A program made the position numbers and the translations under genes. Below, one piece after another: positions 23,212-33,582 of a stretch of DNA of 64,000 nucleotides. Positions within the stretch are counted from its first letter, which is position 1. Each line of letters opens with the position of its first letter. The notes under the pieces were generated by a model, which had not been told where the DNA came from, searched no databases, and was given only the letters and a program-made list of their open reading frames with translations. Origin of the DNA: Ornithodoros turicata (Eukaryota; Arthropoda; Arachnida; Ixodida; Argasidae); contig NC_088201.1 of assembly GCF_037126465.1 (NCBI RefSeq), forward strand, positions 128,464,665 through 128,528,664. Reading direction: 5' to 3'.

Positions 23212-23449
23212 AACCGCTACGTGATCACGTGATCAGCACATAGGAACCTGTGCCATCTTTCGGCAACCTCTTGCAACGCGAAGCTGCCGCTGGTTTCAAA
23301 CGCGTACGGCAGATGGCGCTAGTCACCACATTTTCTGCGTTTCTGTGAATTTAGGTGTGCGATTTCGAACCACACTAGTTTATTTATTATTCTTTCATTT
23401 GCGATAAAACTTTGGACATCACTCCTGCTGATAATTACCCGCCCGCTGA

Positions 23450-24076
23450 TCATATTTTCAGCCGAGAATAAGTACAGAATAGCCTTTTAGGGCAAGTGTA
23501 AAAGTAGCGTTTTTTTCTTAAATTTGATAGGCAATAATCAATTAATGACGCTTTACGCGAGTAAAAACGTTCTTGACTTTCCTTTGCATACTGTGCAACG
23601 TCACTTTGAAAAAAGATTGACAGCGCTATCTCTTTTCGTGTTCGCATCATCCTTGACTGAAAAACACCTAAAATGGAAGATATGGTCGTCCTTCTCGCTT
23701 TATAACGCCACAGCTGATCATCACATAAAAACACGAGCTCTTGGCTTAGCTTGCCCAAAGAACAAGCTTTCCAACGGTTCCAACACATTTCACGTAAGTT
23801 GCCGAGAAGCCGTGTAACCGTTGACTGAAAATGACACTTTTCGGGTGATGAGTGGGACCGTAGCCTTAACTCATAAAATAAGCTTTCACAAAATATTAAT
23901 GATCCTCTTTGTAAACAAAGATTGATGTAACATGCCTCTAAATTTCTATTATCGATTCTTCTACAATTTTTTCCTTTGGGTGTCGGTGTTGTATAGAGTG
24001 TGGTCGTGTAAAAATCTCTTTGATTGCCAGCGCTGATTCCATGCGAAGATCCTTGTACGTAGTGTCTCCTTAGCAA
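23450..24076 (-). CDS. Uncharacterised open frame inside the 9.2 kb element
   Basis: 208 codons from 24,076 to 23,450, rich in Arg, Ser, Leu and Cys. I recognise no domain. It starts MLRRHYVQGSS and ends without a clear feature. It follows two other minus-strand frames in the same direction, so it may be a third gene of the element, but its composition is also that expected from a chance frame. Confidence 0.25.
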   Translation of the reverse strand: MLRRHYVQGSSHGISAGNQRDFYTTTLYTTPTPKGKNCRRIDNRNLEACYINLCLQRGSLIFCESLFYELRLRSHSSPEKCHFQSTVTRLLGNLREMCWNRWKACSLGKLSQELVFLCDDQLWRYKARRTTISSILGVFQSRMMRTRKEIALSIFFQSDVAQYAKESQERFYSRKASLIDYCLSNLRKKRYFYTCPKRLFCTYSRLKI

Positions 24077-24184
24077 TCTTCAATCTAGTCATAAGCTGTT
24101 TTCGTTGCGCTGTGTAGAATACATTACAATGATGACAAAGAATACAATTATTATTTCAATTATATACTTGTTTCTTTCGATGAA

Positions 24185-24526
24185 TTACAGTTCTATTCCA
24201 AACTCCGAAGTTTTCGTTTGTTGTCTTGATTGATGAATTCCGAAGACATGAAGTAATTTATTCTGATTATTGGGCACTTGAATCCAGCGTATGTTGTCGC
24301 CGTGTTTGTATTGCTTCAACAACTTGCACTTTGTTGCGACGAACTTGCGCAGTCTCTTATTGATGTTTCCTTTCTTTGTATGAAGATTCTTGAATGGCGT
24401 ACAAGAGAGTATTAGATGAAAATCGTCCGGTGGTCCACCGCAATTGATATGTTTGTTGATTTTCAATAAGTGATGATACATCAGACCTTGCACAACAATA
24501 TTGAACATCTGTTCATTCGACATCAT
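24185..24526 (-). CDS. Uncharacterised 113-codon gene of the 9.2 kb element
   Basis: ATG at 24,526 (MMSNEQMFNIVVQG), with INCGGPPDDFHLILS and a basic middle (NKRLRKFVATKCKLLK). It lies in an AT-rich stretch, 69 bases after the end of the preceding co-directional frame, a compact arrangement typical of virus-like transposons. I cannot name the family. A real protein is plausible because of its balanced composition and good start. Confidence 0.45.
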   Translation of the reverse strand: MMSNEQMFNIVVQGLMYHHLLKINKHINCGGPPDDFHLILSCTPFKNLHTKKGNINKRLRKFVATKCKLLKQYKHGDNIRWIQVPNNQNKLLHVFGIHQSRQQTKTSEFGIEL

Positions 24527-24595
24527 TGCGCGAACTGATAGAACAAAAATAAGTGTGTAGAGGCTCTAGTGGAATATATCACGTGATAAGATTTT

Positions 24596-25085
24596 TTATG
24601 TACTTTCCATTTCAACCGTTAGGTGTAATTTCAACAAATCCGTAATGAATCGTGCGATATAGACTGCTTGTATATGATAATTTGATCTGATCGCTTTCTT
24701 GATTAATGTAATGCCCATTGCAATGATTACAATTGCGTTTGGTTTAGTGTATTTCAATTCTTCGTTAGCAAACCTCAAAAACTCCACCATCAATCCCAGT
24801 GGTCCTTCCGATGATGACGTGCAAATATTTTTATAACTATTGTAGATTCGGCATACAAGTTCTCGCATCTTGAATTCCATAATTTGCACCATATCTCCGA
24901 ATACGACCAGGTCTGGGACGTATTGAAATGCATAGATAAATGAATCGTTTCGCTACTCCTCCTTTTCGAAGCAACTTTTTATGAGGTCCTCCCATGACCT
25001 ATGGTAACGAGTACAAAATCCGTCCATCCCTTCAACGTATAGCAATTGTCTGTTCTGTTTTGTAGTGTGCCTCGACACTTAATTA
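24596..25085 (-). pseudogene. Uncharacterised helical protein, frameshifted near 24,948
   Basis: The intact part (24,892-24,596) contains KMRELVCRIYNSYKN, GPLGLMVEFLRFANEEL and YIARFITDLLKLHLT, strongly helix-forming. Upstream the same strand continues as YAFQYVPDLVVFGDMVQIM and, after a stop/frameshift, as RQLLYVEGMDGFCTRYHRSW. So the ancestral gene probably began near 25,085. Family unknown. It is the best coding evidence inside the 9.2 kb element. Confidence 0.45.
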
Positions 25086-25089
25086 AATC

Positions 25090-26340
25090 ACATCGGTGCT
25101 AATTTTATTTATTAAAATTTTATTATCGCTTTTAGAATGTTCCACCTGTCGTGAGAATTACGAAATTCAATTTACAAAAAGATGTGATGTGTAAGGAAAA
25201 AACGTGTGCTTTCAATGATTCTACGTACAAGACAGCGCTAGAGACCCTCCTTCCCTAACTTGACTTGCGGGAGTCAGTTTTTGGCTTTGTATACCAAGAT
25301 CATTGTTGGGTTCCTCTACTGCCTGCGGGTGTAACCTTAACGAATGTGTACGGGAACTCAGCTTCCCTCTCTCACTTCGTTTCCACAAGTGGGCCCTGAA
25401 TGAAAAAGACATGTTTCTGTGATGTATATTTGCGCTGCGTGGTTACGAAAAATGTTTGCCTAAATTAATTACTGCTTTTGACTTTGTTTCAGATGATCAC
25501 TCGATTGATATTAATAAAAATATTCTACTAGTTGGGAATGTATTTTTTAGCTGTGTGCGTTGATTTTCGCTGTAGCAAACACAATAATTTACATTTCAGA
25601 TGAGTTGTTTGTGGCTTCTGCGTGTAGAACTTACTGTGCAAAGTTATCATAAAAATATGTAATTAAATTTGTTTCTCGTTTTCGAATTAGTATTGTTTCT
25701 ATCACTGAATAAACTTGACTTTCACTCGATTGATATTTTGTGAGTTGAGAATAATGAATGCCTAATAGTTGTGTCTGATCTGAAATACATTAAATGCAAC
25801 GTTTCTCGTTTTGGTTGAGTATTGTTTGCGCGGATAATATTTTCTCGTTTGCTTAGATAATGTTTCTCTAAAATTAGTTTGCACTGGCATAAAAGTCTAT
25901 TCTTAGATTTTTTTGCGTGCTATTGTTTTTGATAGAATTCTCATTGTGTTCTTGAGAGTCGAATAATTCCAATGTCTATTTGCGATCAATAAAAATTTCG
26001 TCTCTGTACACCGGTCCTAAGAATATTTCCTTTTGGAGGAAAGAATGTGAAAAAGAGAGAGGATTTCCCCACCCCACAGATTGACAACAGGTTCTTCGCT
26101 TTGGGCTGTATAGAGGAAGAGAGTGACCCCACCGGGCTGCATAGAGGGAGAGAGTGACCCCACCGGGTCTCGAGTCTGGTTGTACTGTGTAAAGCATAGC
26201 TGTGCTGCGTGTTTGGATAGTTCTGTCAACGTAATGTTTATAGTGTCTGAGTAGGATGAAAATTCTATATTGTTAGCTCGCAAGGTTGATTTTATGATAG
26301 TTCAAAAGATATATTATTTCAATTTCAAATTGTAATGTTT
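25090..26340. other. AT-rich interior with short repeats
   Basis: Repeated phrases such as CACTCGATTGATATT and GTTTCTCGTTTT-G-GTATTGTTT occur, plus a 33-bp tandem pair ending AGAGAGTGACCCCACCGGG (26,105-26,168). Reverse-strand frames over the pair are not convincing genes. Confidence 0.4.
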
Positions 26341-26344
26341 GATA

Positions 26345-26925
26345 GTTTGTTTCGCTATTATTTTTCTGTGTGTTGTTTACATGTTGGCAGATGCATCGTT
26401 CAAAAACGTTTCTCTGCTATTCATCCGTGCATGTTTACCGTTTTGATTGATTCTTTTTCAATTATTTTCCTGCATGTGTCTGTTGTTTACCGTTGGTAGA
26501 TGCACCGTTTAGAGTGTTTCTCTGCTATTCATCCGTGCGTGTTTCTTGTTTTGTTAGATTGTTCTTCAACTATTTATCCTTTGTGTACCTCTTGTTTACG
26601 TGTTGGATTTTGGCTCTCTATTAGCTCTTGATCTTGTTTCAGTAATATTTTCCTGTCTATTGTTTACACTTTGGCAGATGCGCCGTTTAGAGTGTTTCTT
26701 TGCTATTCAGCGTTAGCTCTGTGCTGTATTAAATTATTCATCATGTGCCGTTCAAAGTGTTTCTCTGCTATTCATCTGTGCATGTTGATCGTTTTGATAG
26801 ATTCTTTTTCATTTATTTTCCTGCACGTGTCTGTTTTTTACATGTTGGATTGTGCATTGTTTTGGCTCTCTATTGATCGTTTTGTTTCTCATTATTTCCG
26901 TATGTCTATGCCGTTTACTTAATAA
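26345..26925 (+). repeat. Degenerate tandem array, T-rich strand, about 110-bp units
   Basis: Units share TGTTTACATGTTGG-like, GCAGATGC-CCGTTTAGAGTG and TTTCTCTGCTATTCATCCGTGC. At least four diverged units are visible. An 83-codon frame at 26,671 is a product of the repeat. Confidence 0.7.
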
Positions 26926-26993
26926 GAAATTGATTAATTGTGTAATGTTGGAACTTATCTTCCCTAATGCGCTCGAAAATGTTAATAACTGTC

Positions 26994-27075
26994 AGGCGTA
27001 CGCCTCCCGTCTTCAACAAATCATGGCAGATATTATTAGGGCTGGTTGTTGGCTAGGAGCGTGCTATGCGGTGAA
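26994..27075. repeat. Copy of the centre of the 1599-2681 element
   Basis: CGCCTCCCGT-TTCAACAAAT and GTTGGCTAGGA-CGTGCTATG here match 2053-2137 with a variable middle. Confidence 0.6.
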
Positions 27076-27339
27076 GTTCATTTTTTAATATATTTTCTGT
27101 GTTGATTTCATAAAACAAAGTAAGGTATGTAGTGTCTCTTAGAATGAAAATTGTAGGGGTTCGACTAGATTAAGTCACGAGGATGATTTTATGATAGTTA
27201 AAAATTATAGAATATTCTCCTCCTCTGTTGTTTTTGATTAAGAATATCTTCTTTGTAGTGTTATAGATTTGATTTCCTCTTGTGTTCGTGTCCCATGGTC
27301 TTCCATGTTCTCTGCTGTCCACATACATATATCGGCACT

Positions 27340-27890
27340 TGTAATTAAAGCTCCAGTATGGTGGTCATGTATAATAATGTTCGACTTTTTATAATAAAAC
27401 TTTTAATTTTGATTGTAATCATATTGATTAAAAATATATTTTTTGATTAAATGTGTCATAGCGGAATATTAGCTGTTGTGCATGAAGTTACGTACATCTG
27501 TCAGAACTTTGTAATTAAAACTCCGCTAGAGTGCTCATGTTAGACTTTTATAATAAAACTTTAAATTTTGATACACGCACCACCTGAAAAAAATTGCGAA
27601 CGAAGTCGTCCCAGAGTGAAAAAATCGCCAAAGATGTGGCCCGATGTTGTCAGTGTGCATGTCCCTACTTGCGCGCCGCATGAAAAAAATGCGAACGAAT
27701 TCGGCCCAGGCTGAAAAATAGCCAAAGAAGTCGGTCCAGTGTGTACAACCATAAGTGTACGCTCAGCTCTTCAGCCAGCTGGTAAACACACGGACAGCCC
27801 CTCACCTGCGCACCGCCCACCGCGTGCTGAAAAAAAAATCGGTAGAGAAGTCGGCCCATACGGAAAAATCGCCAAAGAAGTCGCCCCAGG
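27340..27890. repeat. Extra direct copies of inner TIR sequence beside the right TIR
   Basis: AATTAAA-CTCC-TA and TTTATAATAAAACTTT-A-TTTTGAT occur at 27,340-27,455 and again at 27,505-27,570, and in the TIR proper at 28,030-28,130. A GC-rich motif (CGGACA-CCCCTCACCTGCGC, GAAGTCGGCCCA, GAAAAATCGCCAAAG) repeats at 27,590-27,960. Confidence 0.75.
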
Positions 27891-28764
27891 GCGCACCGAG
27901 CCCGTTGGCCTGCTGGTAAGCACCCGGACAACCCCTCACCTGCGCGCCACCCACCGCGCTGGAAGAAAATAATAAAAAAACACTAGAGAAATCGGTCCAG
28001 CTATTGTTTTTGAAGTTACATATCAGAACTTTGTAATTAAAACTCCACTATGGTGGTCACGTATAATAATGATATAGTTTTTATAATAAAACTTTTCATT
28101 TTGATTGTAATCGCATTGATTAAAAATATCTTCTTTGATTAAAATGTACTACCCCTTCTGCTTAAATGAAAACTTGCGTAATTATCACTAATAAAGAAAA
28201 ATTGTGATAGCCCTTCAATGCTATTGCATCAGATTTTTTGGCTAAGTTTTTCTCCTTCACACAGAGTCATAACATAGTTCTCGACACTAATGACTTTATA
28301 AATACATTTTCACTTGACTTTTGTGTATGGCTATCCTTCGCATGTAAACAGCCTACTGCACAACCGTTGTAGCGGGGAGAAATTACGATTGAAATCGACA
28401 CAGATTGAAAAATGACGAAAGAAGTCGGCCTAGGCTGAAAAATGTGAGCGAGTAAGCGCTCACGCAACCCTCTGGCCACGCTCCGCCCACCGCAGCAGCC
28501 CTCCACCCGAGCGCCGCCTGTCGCACACAGGAAAAAGTCGCAAAAAAAGTCGGAGCAGATTGAAAAATGACGAAAGAAGTTGGCCCAGGCCGAAAAATGT
28601 GAGAGGGCAAACGCGCACGCAGCCCTCCCCTCGCCGATAAGCGTGCGGACAACCCTCCGCAAAGACACCGCGCAGGGAAAATACGCTGAGGGCTCAGGGG
28701 CAGGGCCCAGAGATCCATGTCTGAGTTTAACATTGTCTGTATTTAACAACGTCCCTATACTACT
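27891..28764. repeat. Right terminal inverted repeat
   Basis: Reverse complement of 19,567-20,440. Near the tip it carries several spaced copies of a GAAAAATG-CG-AAGAAGT-GGCC motif, in the position where transposase-binding repeats are often found. The target duplication follows at 28,765-28,770. Confidence 0.9.
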
Positions 28765-28771
28765 AATGATA

Positions 28772-28940
28772 ATACGTCACAAGACGTGGTGTGAACAAGG
28801 GCTTGTAGGTGGTCATGCTTTGGCACAATACTTCTTATGTTATTGTAGAGCACTGATATAAAAGGACGAGGTGAACCTGGTGGGGACGGTAAAATTGGAT
28901 GGGGCGGTGAGAGAGCTGTTGCAGGTGAACTTTGCTGGGC
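28772..28940 (-). pseudogene. LINE ORF2 start: N-terminal endonuclease segment
   Basis: The minus strand reads YNNIRSIVPKHDHLQALV then TTSCDVL and runs directly into SLIETWLSS at 19,559 once the insertion and one duplication copy are removed. YNNIRSI is the first endonuclease block (N metal/base contact). Confidence 0.85.
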
Positions 28941-28943
28941 TAG

Positions 28944-29981
28944 TTATAGGAGTTCTTTTACAGCGATAGACTGAGGCTCGAACACAAATGTCCTGCTCCC
29001 AATCAGTAACCTATCATGACGCAGTTTAAATGGGCATGATTGTGACTTTCCATATTCAACAAGGCGGCGGCGAGCTAAGCGAGTGGCTGCCGAAAAGTCA
29101 TTTGCGATTTTTGGTGATTTTTGCGATTCATCATTTGCGGTCATTTGTGATTTTTTTGCGAAGAGCCTTTGAGCTTTGAGGCAGAAGTGACGACTTAATC
29201 TTTTAGTTTAAAAGAGCAGAACTTTGCAATAATAGGGCGGGGGCTAGTGTTGTTGAATTTTCCTAGGCGATGAACACGCTCGAAGTCTGCAGGGTTGCAC
29301 GTGATGCCGAGATTATTATGACAGGTTTCGATCACCTTTGACTCACTTTCTGCCCATGACTCGTTGGGGGTGTCGGGTATGCCATAAAATACAGCATTCC
29401 ATCGGCGAGAATTATCTTCTAGGTCGTTAATGCGGGCAGTAAGTGACTCAACACGAGAACAGTACTCGAACAGGAGGAACGAATGTCAGAAAGATCGGCT
29501 TGGATGGGGTCAACAAGAGTTGACTGGGTGGGCTGCGATCTCGCTCTCAACGGTTGTCAGTTTACTGGAAAGTACTAAGATAGCTTTATCGGTGTTTTTT
29601 TTTATTGGACTGCAAGAACTTAATGTCGGTCATAAGTGTATCTACGTTTTTGCTAAGATTTGTTAACATGTCAAGTGTACGTGACAGCTGTTCTTCCTGC
29701 GATTTGGTCATAGGGCCTGGGTTTAGTTCCACGTCACCACACTGCATGAGTAAACGTGCTAGGTAAGCTATAAATTCTAAGCACTTTGAAAAATATACAT
29801 GGTGTGGGAAGGGCAGCAGCACAAGACATACATCATTGCTGCGGTAGTAGGTAACGCATGTACTCACCTGTAACATAGCGAGAAGACGGTAAGGAAACAT
29901 GGTATGGCTGCTGAAACCGTTCCCACTTGCGAAGAAGATGTGGAAACAGTCTTTAGTAGAAAACGGTTGCGTTGACGTCAT
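28944..29981 (-). pseudogene. LINE ORF1 with 2A-like motif and RNA-binding C-terminal domain, frameshifted
   Basis: ATG at 29,981 (alternatives inside). After a hydrophobic region (LLAMLQVSTCVTYY, KCLEFIAYLARLL) comes CGDVELNPGP (29,741-29,712), the core of 2A ribosome-skipping peptides, followed by M. A coiled-coil-like stretch (SRTLDMLTNLSKNVDTL) precedes a frameshift near 29,590. Other frames continue with DLEDNSRRWNAVFYGIPD, DFERVHRLGKFNN and ATRLARRRLVEYGKSQ, the RRM/CTD blocks of L1-like ORF1 proteins, which bind element RNA as chaperones. The stop is at about 28,944. 2A motifs are known at the N terminus of some trypanosome and sea urchin LINE proteins. Confidence 0.8.
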
Positions 29982-30100
29982 CGTTGTTTTGATGTACTTC
30001 GGTAGCTGGTTGGAGGACGAGTCGATGCAGATAACCGGCTCGTGTGGCTAGGTGTATGTCCTGTAGAGGGCAGTGTGGTCCGGGGGGTCACATCAGCCAT

Positions 30101-30492
30101 CGCCAGCTAGGGTTAGAGGACATGGTCGAAGCGCATCAAACCAGGCTTTCTGTTCTTCATCATACACCTACGACTTTGTGTTGATATCCTGCGTGTACTC
30201 GATGTCTACTGCTGCTTTAGCTTACTCAATGAATGAACTAGTTAAATAACAATGCTAAGCAGGGAAAGTCTTGTGGACAATAGTTTGCAGATAAGCTGCT
30301 CGAATGAAGACACGGTTTACAGTTAGGTATTCATAGACTTGCAAATATATACATACAACTCCGATTAAGTTATCATGGCTTACCTGGTCAGAAAGGCCAT
30401 TTCAACATCATCTTAAAATGCAGTATGCTTGGTAACACAAGTAGCACTGTGCTCCTTCGTGCAAACAGAGGGCATGCAAGTGAAGAGGAATG
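30101..30492. other. Spacer between LINE and Kolobok element
   Basis: No gene seen; possibly the remaining LINE 5' UTR. Confidence 0.3.
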
Positions 30493-30964
30493 TTAAAGGA
30501 ACTGTAAAGTGAAATTTGACCCCCCCCCCCTGTTTCTGTGTGCGACCTGGTAGTGTTTGCCTGTGTGATGCCTCACATAGAGCCTAAGCACTCAAAGCGG
30601 GTTAATTATTACACAACATAAATTAGAAAAATTTAATCGGACAGTAGGTTGCGCCCCGTAACAGCTAAAAAAGTCATGATGGGAGTACTCCTGTCACGTT
30701 ATACCTAAGTAATACACAATGAACTTACGACCGGCTACTAATCTTCAATAAACACTACTTTTAGAATCGCAGGAATTACCGAGACAGTTATTCAAAATAT
30801 CGAAGAAACAGTATACCAAAATACTGTCAGCGCGGTCAGCGCCCCCTGTCTTCTCTCCTCCCAACCATAGTGCACGGCGACGGCGTTTATTGCGGCCTTG
30901 CGAGGTTTGTGTACGCAAAAAAGTTCATTTCGTGCCGAAATTGAACAAAGCTTCACCTGAGACG

Positions 30965-31249
30965 ATGCCAGGTATCTACTGTAATGTTCGGGGATACACC
31001 AAGTGTCCTCTTTCGACAAGGGACGTTGTGTACCACAAGATTCCAATGGAAAATGCACGGAAACGAAAGTTGTTGCAAGCGCTTGGTCAAGACATTCGGG
31101 AGCCACATCGTATTTGCTCAACCCATTTCTCTGACGACTCGTACGAAACGGTAGCAGCGGACGGTCGAAAACTACTCACACGGACGGCAGCCCCGACACC
31201 GGTGTTTCAACATGTGACGTCTGAGGATGCGAACACCAGTGCAGATGAG
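30965..31249 (+). CDS. Kolobok transposase exon 1: THAP zinc-binding domain
   Basis: ATG at 30,965 begins MPGIYCNVRGYTKCP, the typical THAP start (C2CH zinc ligands), followed by VVYHKIPMENARKRK, PHRICSTHFSDDSYE (C and H ligands) and the conserved end LLTRTAAPTPVF. The domain spans residues 1-85 and would bind the transposon ends. The usual Trp after the HKIP block is not seen. The frame runs upstream to 30,890 but without a better start. Exon end: GAG then GTATGT (donor at 31,250), phase 0. Confidence 0.8.
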
Positions 31250-31459
31250 GTATGTATTTACCGATACACAGGAATAATACATATGTGTGGTTCACTTGAA
31301 ATTCAAATCGATTTTTGTGATGCCTACGCTGCGTAATGTACCAAACGCAATATCCCCCTTCCCCTGGGGAGCCCTGAGCTCTCGCAGGAGAATATAAGTG
31401 TCAAATAAAATATGCGCTATAGATACTGACCGCATTCTTCATTCATATCAGCGACACAG

Positions 31460-31594
31460 GCTTCCATCGTGACTGACAAGAATGTGAAACTCAGAAGTAA
31501 AAGCGTGTCAACGCATGATTTACCGTCAACACCTCTCAACCTTTATCCAGTGATGAATTCAACACCTATTGTCCATACACACTCATGCTCACAG
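31460..31594 (+). CDS. Kolobok transposase exon 2 (linker)
   Basis: Acceptor GCGACACAG (AG 31,458-31,459), 45 codons starting ASIVTDKNVKLRSK, ending SCSQ before a GTGGGT donor. Phase 0 on both sides, in frame with exons 1 and 3. A Ser/Thr-rich linker with no domain, as expected between THAP and the nuclease part. Confidence 0.55.
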
Positions 31595-31779
31595 GTGGGT
31601 CAAGTTCTTGTTTCGTTTAACATTTTAACTTCTGCATGCCTTGCAGGTGCATGATATATGACAATATCTTCACCACTGCTGGAACCAGCCGTTGAGTCAT
31701 TCTGGAAATCTGAAGACAACAGTTTTGAATGGCCTGCTGATACAAGTTTGCAGATACCAAAATCTCTTCTACTTTGCAG

Positions 31780-32019
31780 TGTTGTGCCCTCTGCTTCACC
31801 AGACCATTAGTAGTACATCAAATGTGCATCATATTCAGAACTTCCGGTGCATCTCACAAAGAGGCCACAGATGTTCGAGTCACGCTTATCACCACAAAAG
31901 CAGAGTGCCCAAGTGAATACAATTTAGCTTGGAAACGTCGGCCAGAAGTGAACAAGATGGCTGCAGGGAACATCCTGCTGTCCTGCACAATCCTTTTCAA
32001 TGGGACCAGTGTAGCCAAG
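31780..32019 (+). CDS. Kolobok transposase exon 3 (zinc-ribbon-like region before the nuclease)
   Basis: Acceptor CTTCTACTTTGCAG (AG 31,778-31,779); 80 codons in phase 0. It contains CCALCFTRP, then KAECPSEYNLAWKRRP and KMAAGNILLSCTILFNGTS. A W..(Q/R)P block followed by GN(I/L)LLS..ILF-G is a hallmark I associate with THAP-linked transposase-like proteins of this type. Donor GTGTGA at 32,020. Downstream exons with the catalytic residues were not identified. Confidence 0.6.
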
Positions 32020-33239
32020 GTGTGAATTCATAGCGCCTTATGTTTTCACAGATTCAAATGACACCTTGTAGTATTTGCTGTTGACCAGTTCTGTGGTTAC
32101 TCGAGCTAATTAATATTGAAGTCACCTCAACAGACCTCACCTACAACACCTACCAGAAAGGTCGCAGGCTCCATTTCGCGACACAGGTAGGATTATCAAC
32201 TCACGGTCATGAGAGACTGAAACATCCAAATAACCTTACTGAATCACAAGCTTTCGAATGGAGTCTGTCCTTCAATAGGCATGATACAGACATACATGGT
32301 ACATATATTTATACTGATGTACATTAGAGAAGGGGAACAAAGAAGGTAGTGAGGAGGAAATCCAAATTCTTGTTAGAAAGTATTCAGGGCATGAAAAAAT
32401 AATACAAAACAAGGCACACAGGCTTTGCGTAGTTGAATTTTCTGTTACAATAATTCTATCTGCAACAATGTAAACATAACAGCATAACAACATAAAAGGT
32501 ACACGTAGTAAAAGGTAAAAAGAACAAGCATGTACAATTGCAATATACAAATGTCATTCTCGGGAATGCTTAGTCGAAATGTAGTCCACATTAGGATCTT
32601 GTAACAGAGGGTTAAGAAAAAGCTTGAATCTGCGGTCAAGTTCCGTGCACTTGCTGAGCTAAACCCGTGGATGCAGCGTACTTGTAACCACCTTTACAGG
32701 TGTAGTTCCAATTCTGAGGGAAATGCAGAGCTTCTACTTAGCATGTGTCGGAGTATGAGCTTACGTATACAAATCAGCTGTCATTCAGGAAACAATGTAT
32801 ACAAGCTTCGAGATAATGTGTCTAGGTTTGACCTGGCACGCTTTCAACAGCCATAACAGCCATAAGGGACCATGTTTCCGTAGAAAGACCATAGGGAAGA
32901 CACTTAGCCATGACCATACCTTATCTTCGCAGAGGACGAGGATCTTCGCTCGTGAGTGAAACATCAACAACTTGCAAAGATGTGAGCTACAGTGAAATAC
33001 TAGCGGTCTGCAAAAGACCTGAGCCCGCACCAATGACTGCAATTGGACGGGTATAAGGGAAAACATGGGAAATTTATAATCAGAAATTGAGTAAGTGTTG
33101 CAAAGATGGATGTGCACAGACACAGAAAAGGTATAAAATTTTTGTCTACGACAGGGATGCCTCTGAAGAGAAGCCTCTCTTGATGCCATTGGCATGACCC
33201 CACCTAAGGCCTTCTTATACTGATAAAGTCATGAACACG
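32020..33239. other. Kolobok interior, no further exon recognised
   Basis: Frames on both strands lack recognisable motifs. Intron or decayed coding sequence. Confidence 0.35.
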
Positions 33240-33345
33240 AGATTTTTTATTTATGTATTTATTTATTTCTATTTTTCTGGTGCCCATGAACGGCCAGAGG
33301 GCCTCCCTAATGGTGCACCATACAAACAGTCAATACAAAGGAATG
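33240..33345 (-). repeat. LINE 3'-end-like fragment
   Basis: TTTATTTATGTATTTATTTATTT followed by CTGGTGCCCATGAACGG looks like the reverse complement of a LINE 3' UTR ending in an AAATA-rich tail. Family assignment is a guess. Confidence 0.35.
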
Positions 33346-33582
33346 AGTTAAACCACCATAATTGCATAAAATAAAACAAAAACGAATACTACGACAAAGA
33401 TAACACCATGTAGATGGCGAGGCAACAACTGGCCTTGCTTTGGACCCATCATGAAGAAGGCATCTAAGTTGGCGTACGACGCCAAATAAGATATCACTGG
33501 ACAAATCAAAAACCCCCGAGATGGGAGTTATACACAATCTGAAGCCTCAAAGAAGGTGATCTCTCATAACTATTACCACATA

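Larger units (their letters stand above)
19567..28764. mobile_element. 9.2 kb element with about 875-bp terminal inverted repeats (Polinton/Maverick-like candidate)
   Basis: The ends are inverted copies starting AGTAGTATAGGGACGTTGTT and extending to about 20,440 (left) and from about 27,891 (right). The direct repeat at the borders proves insertion into the LINE: joined flanks read ...TTSCDVLSLIETWL without a gap. Polinton/Maverick elements have long inverted repeats, AG...CT termini and 6-bp duplications, and all three fit here. They usually are 15-20 kb with polymerase B and integrase genes, which I do not see. So this would be a deleted or non-autonomous derivative. The rival reading, an 8-bp duplication with GTAGTATAGG ends, would point to hAT- or P-like elements. 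Confidence 0.7.
17598..30100 (-). mobile_element. CR1/L2-like non-LTR retrotransposon, split by a 9.2 kb element
   Basis: Reading the minus strand, ORF1 (29,981-28,944), ORF2 endonuclease start (28,940-28,772), a 9.2 kb insertion, then the rest of the endonuclease (19,559-19,129) and reverse transcriptase pieces (19,128-17,986 and 17,762-17,598) follow in the order of a CR1-group LINE. Frameshifts and the loss of the polymerase core show it is dead. The 3' end is lost at 17,597. The 5' limit is uncertain (about 30,000-30,250). Confidence 0.85.

Noticed and set aside
26671..26922. Membrane protein of 83 codons
   Set aside because: It is the translation of a T-rich degenerate tandem array, which always looks hydrophobic.
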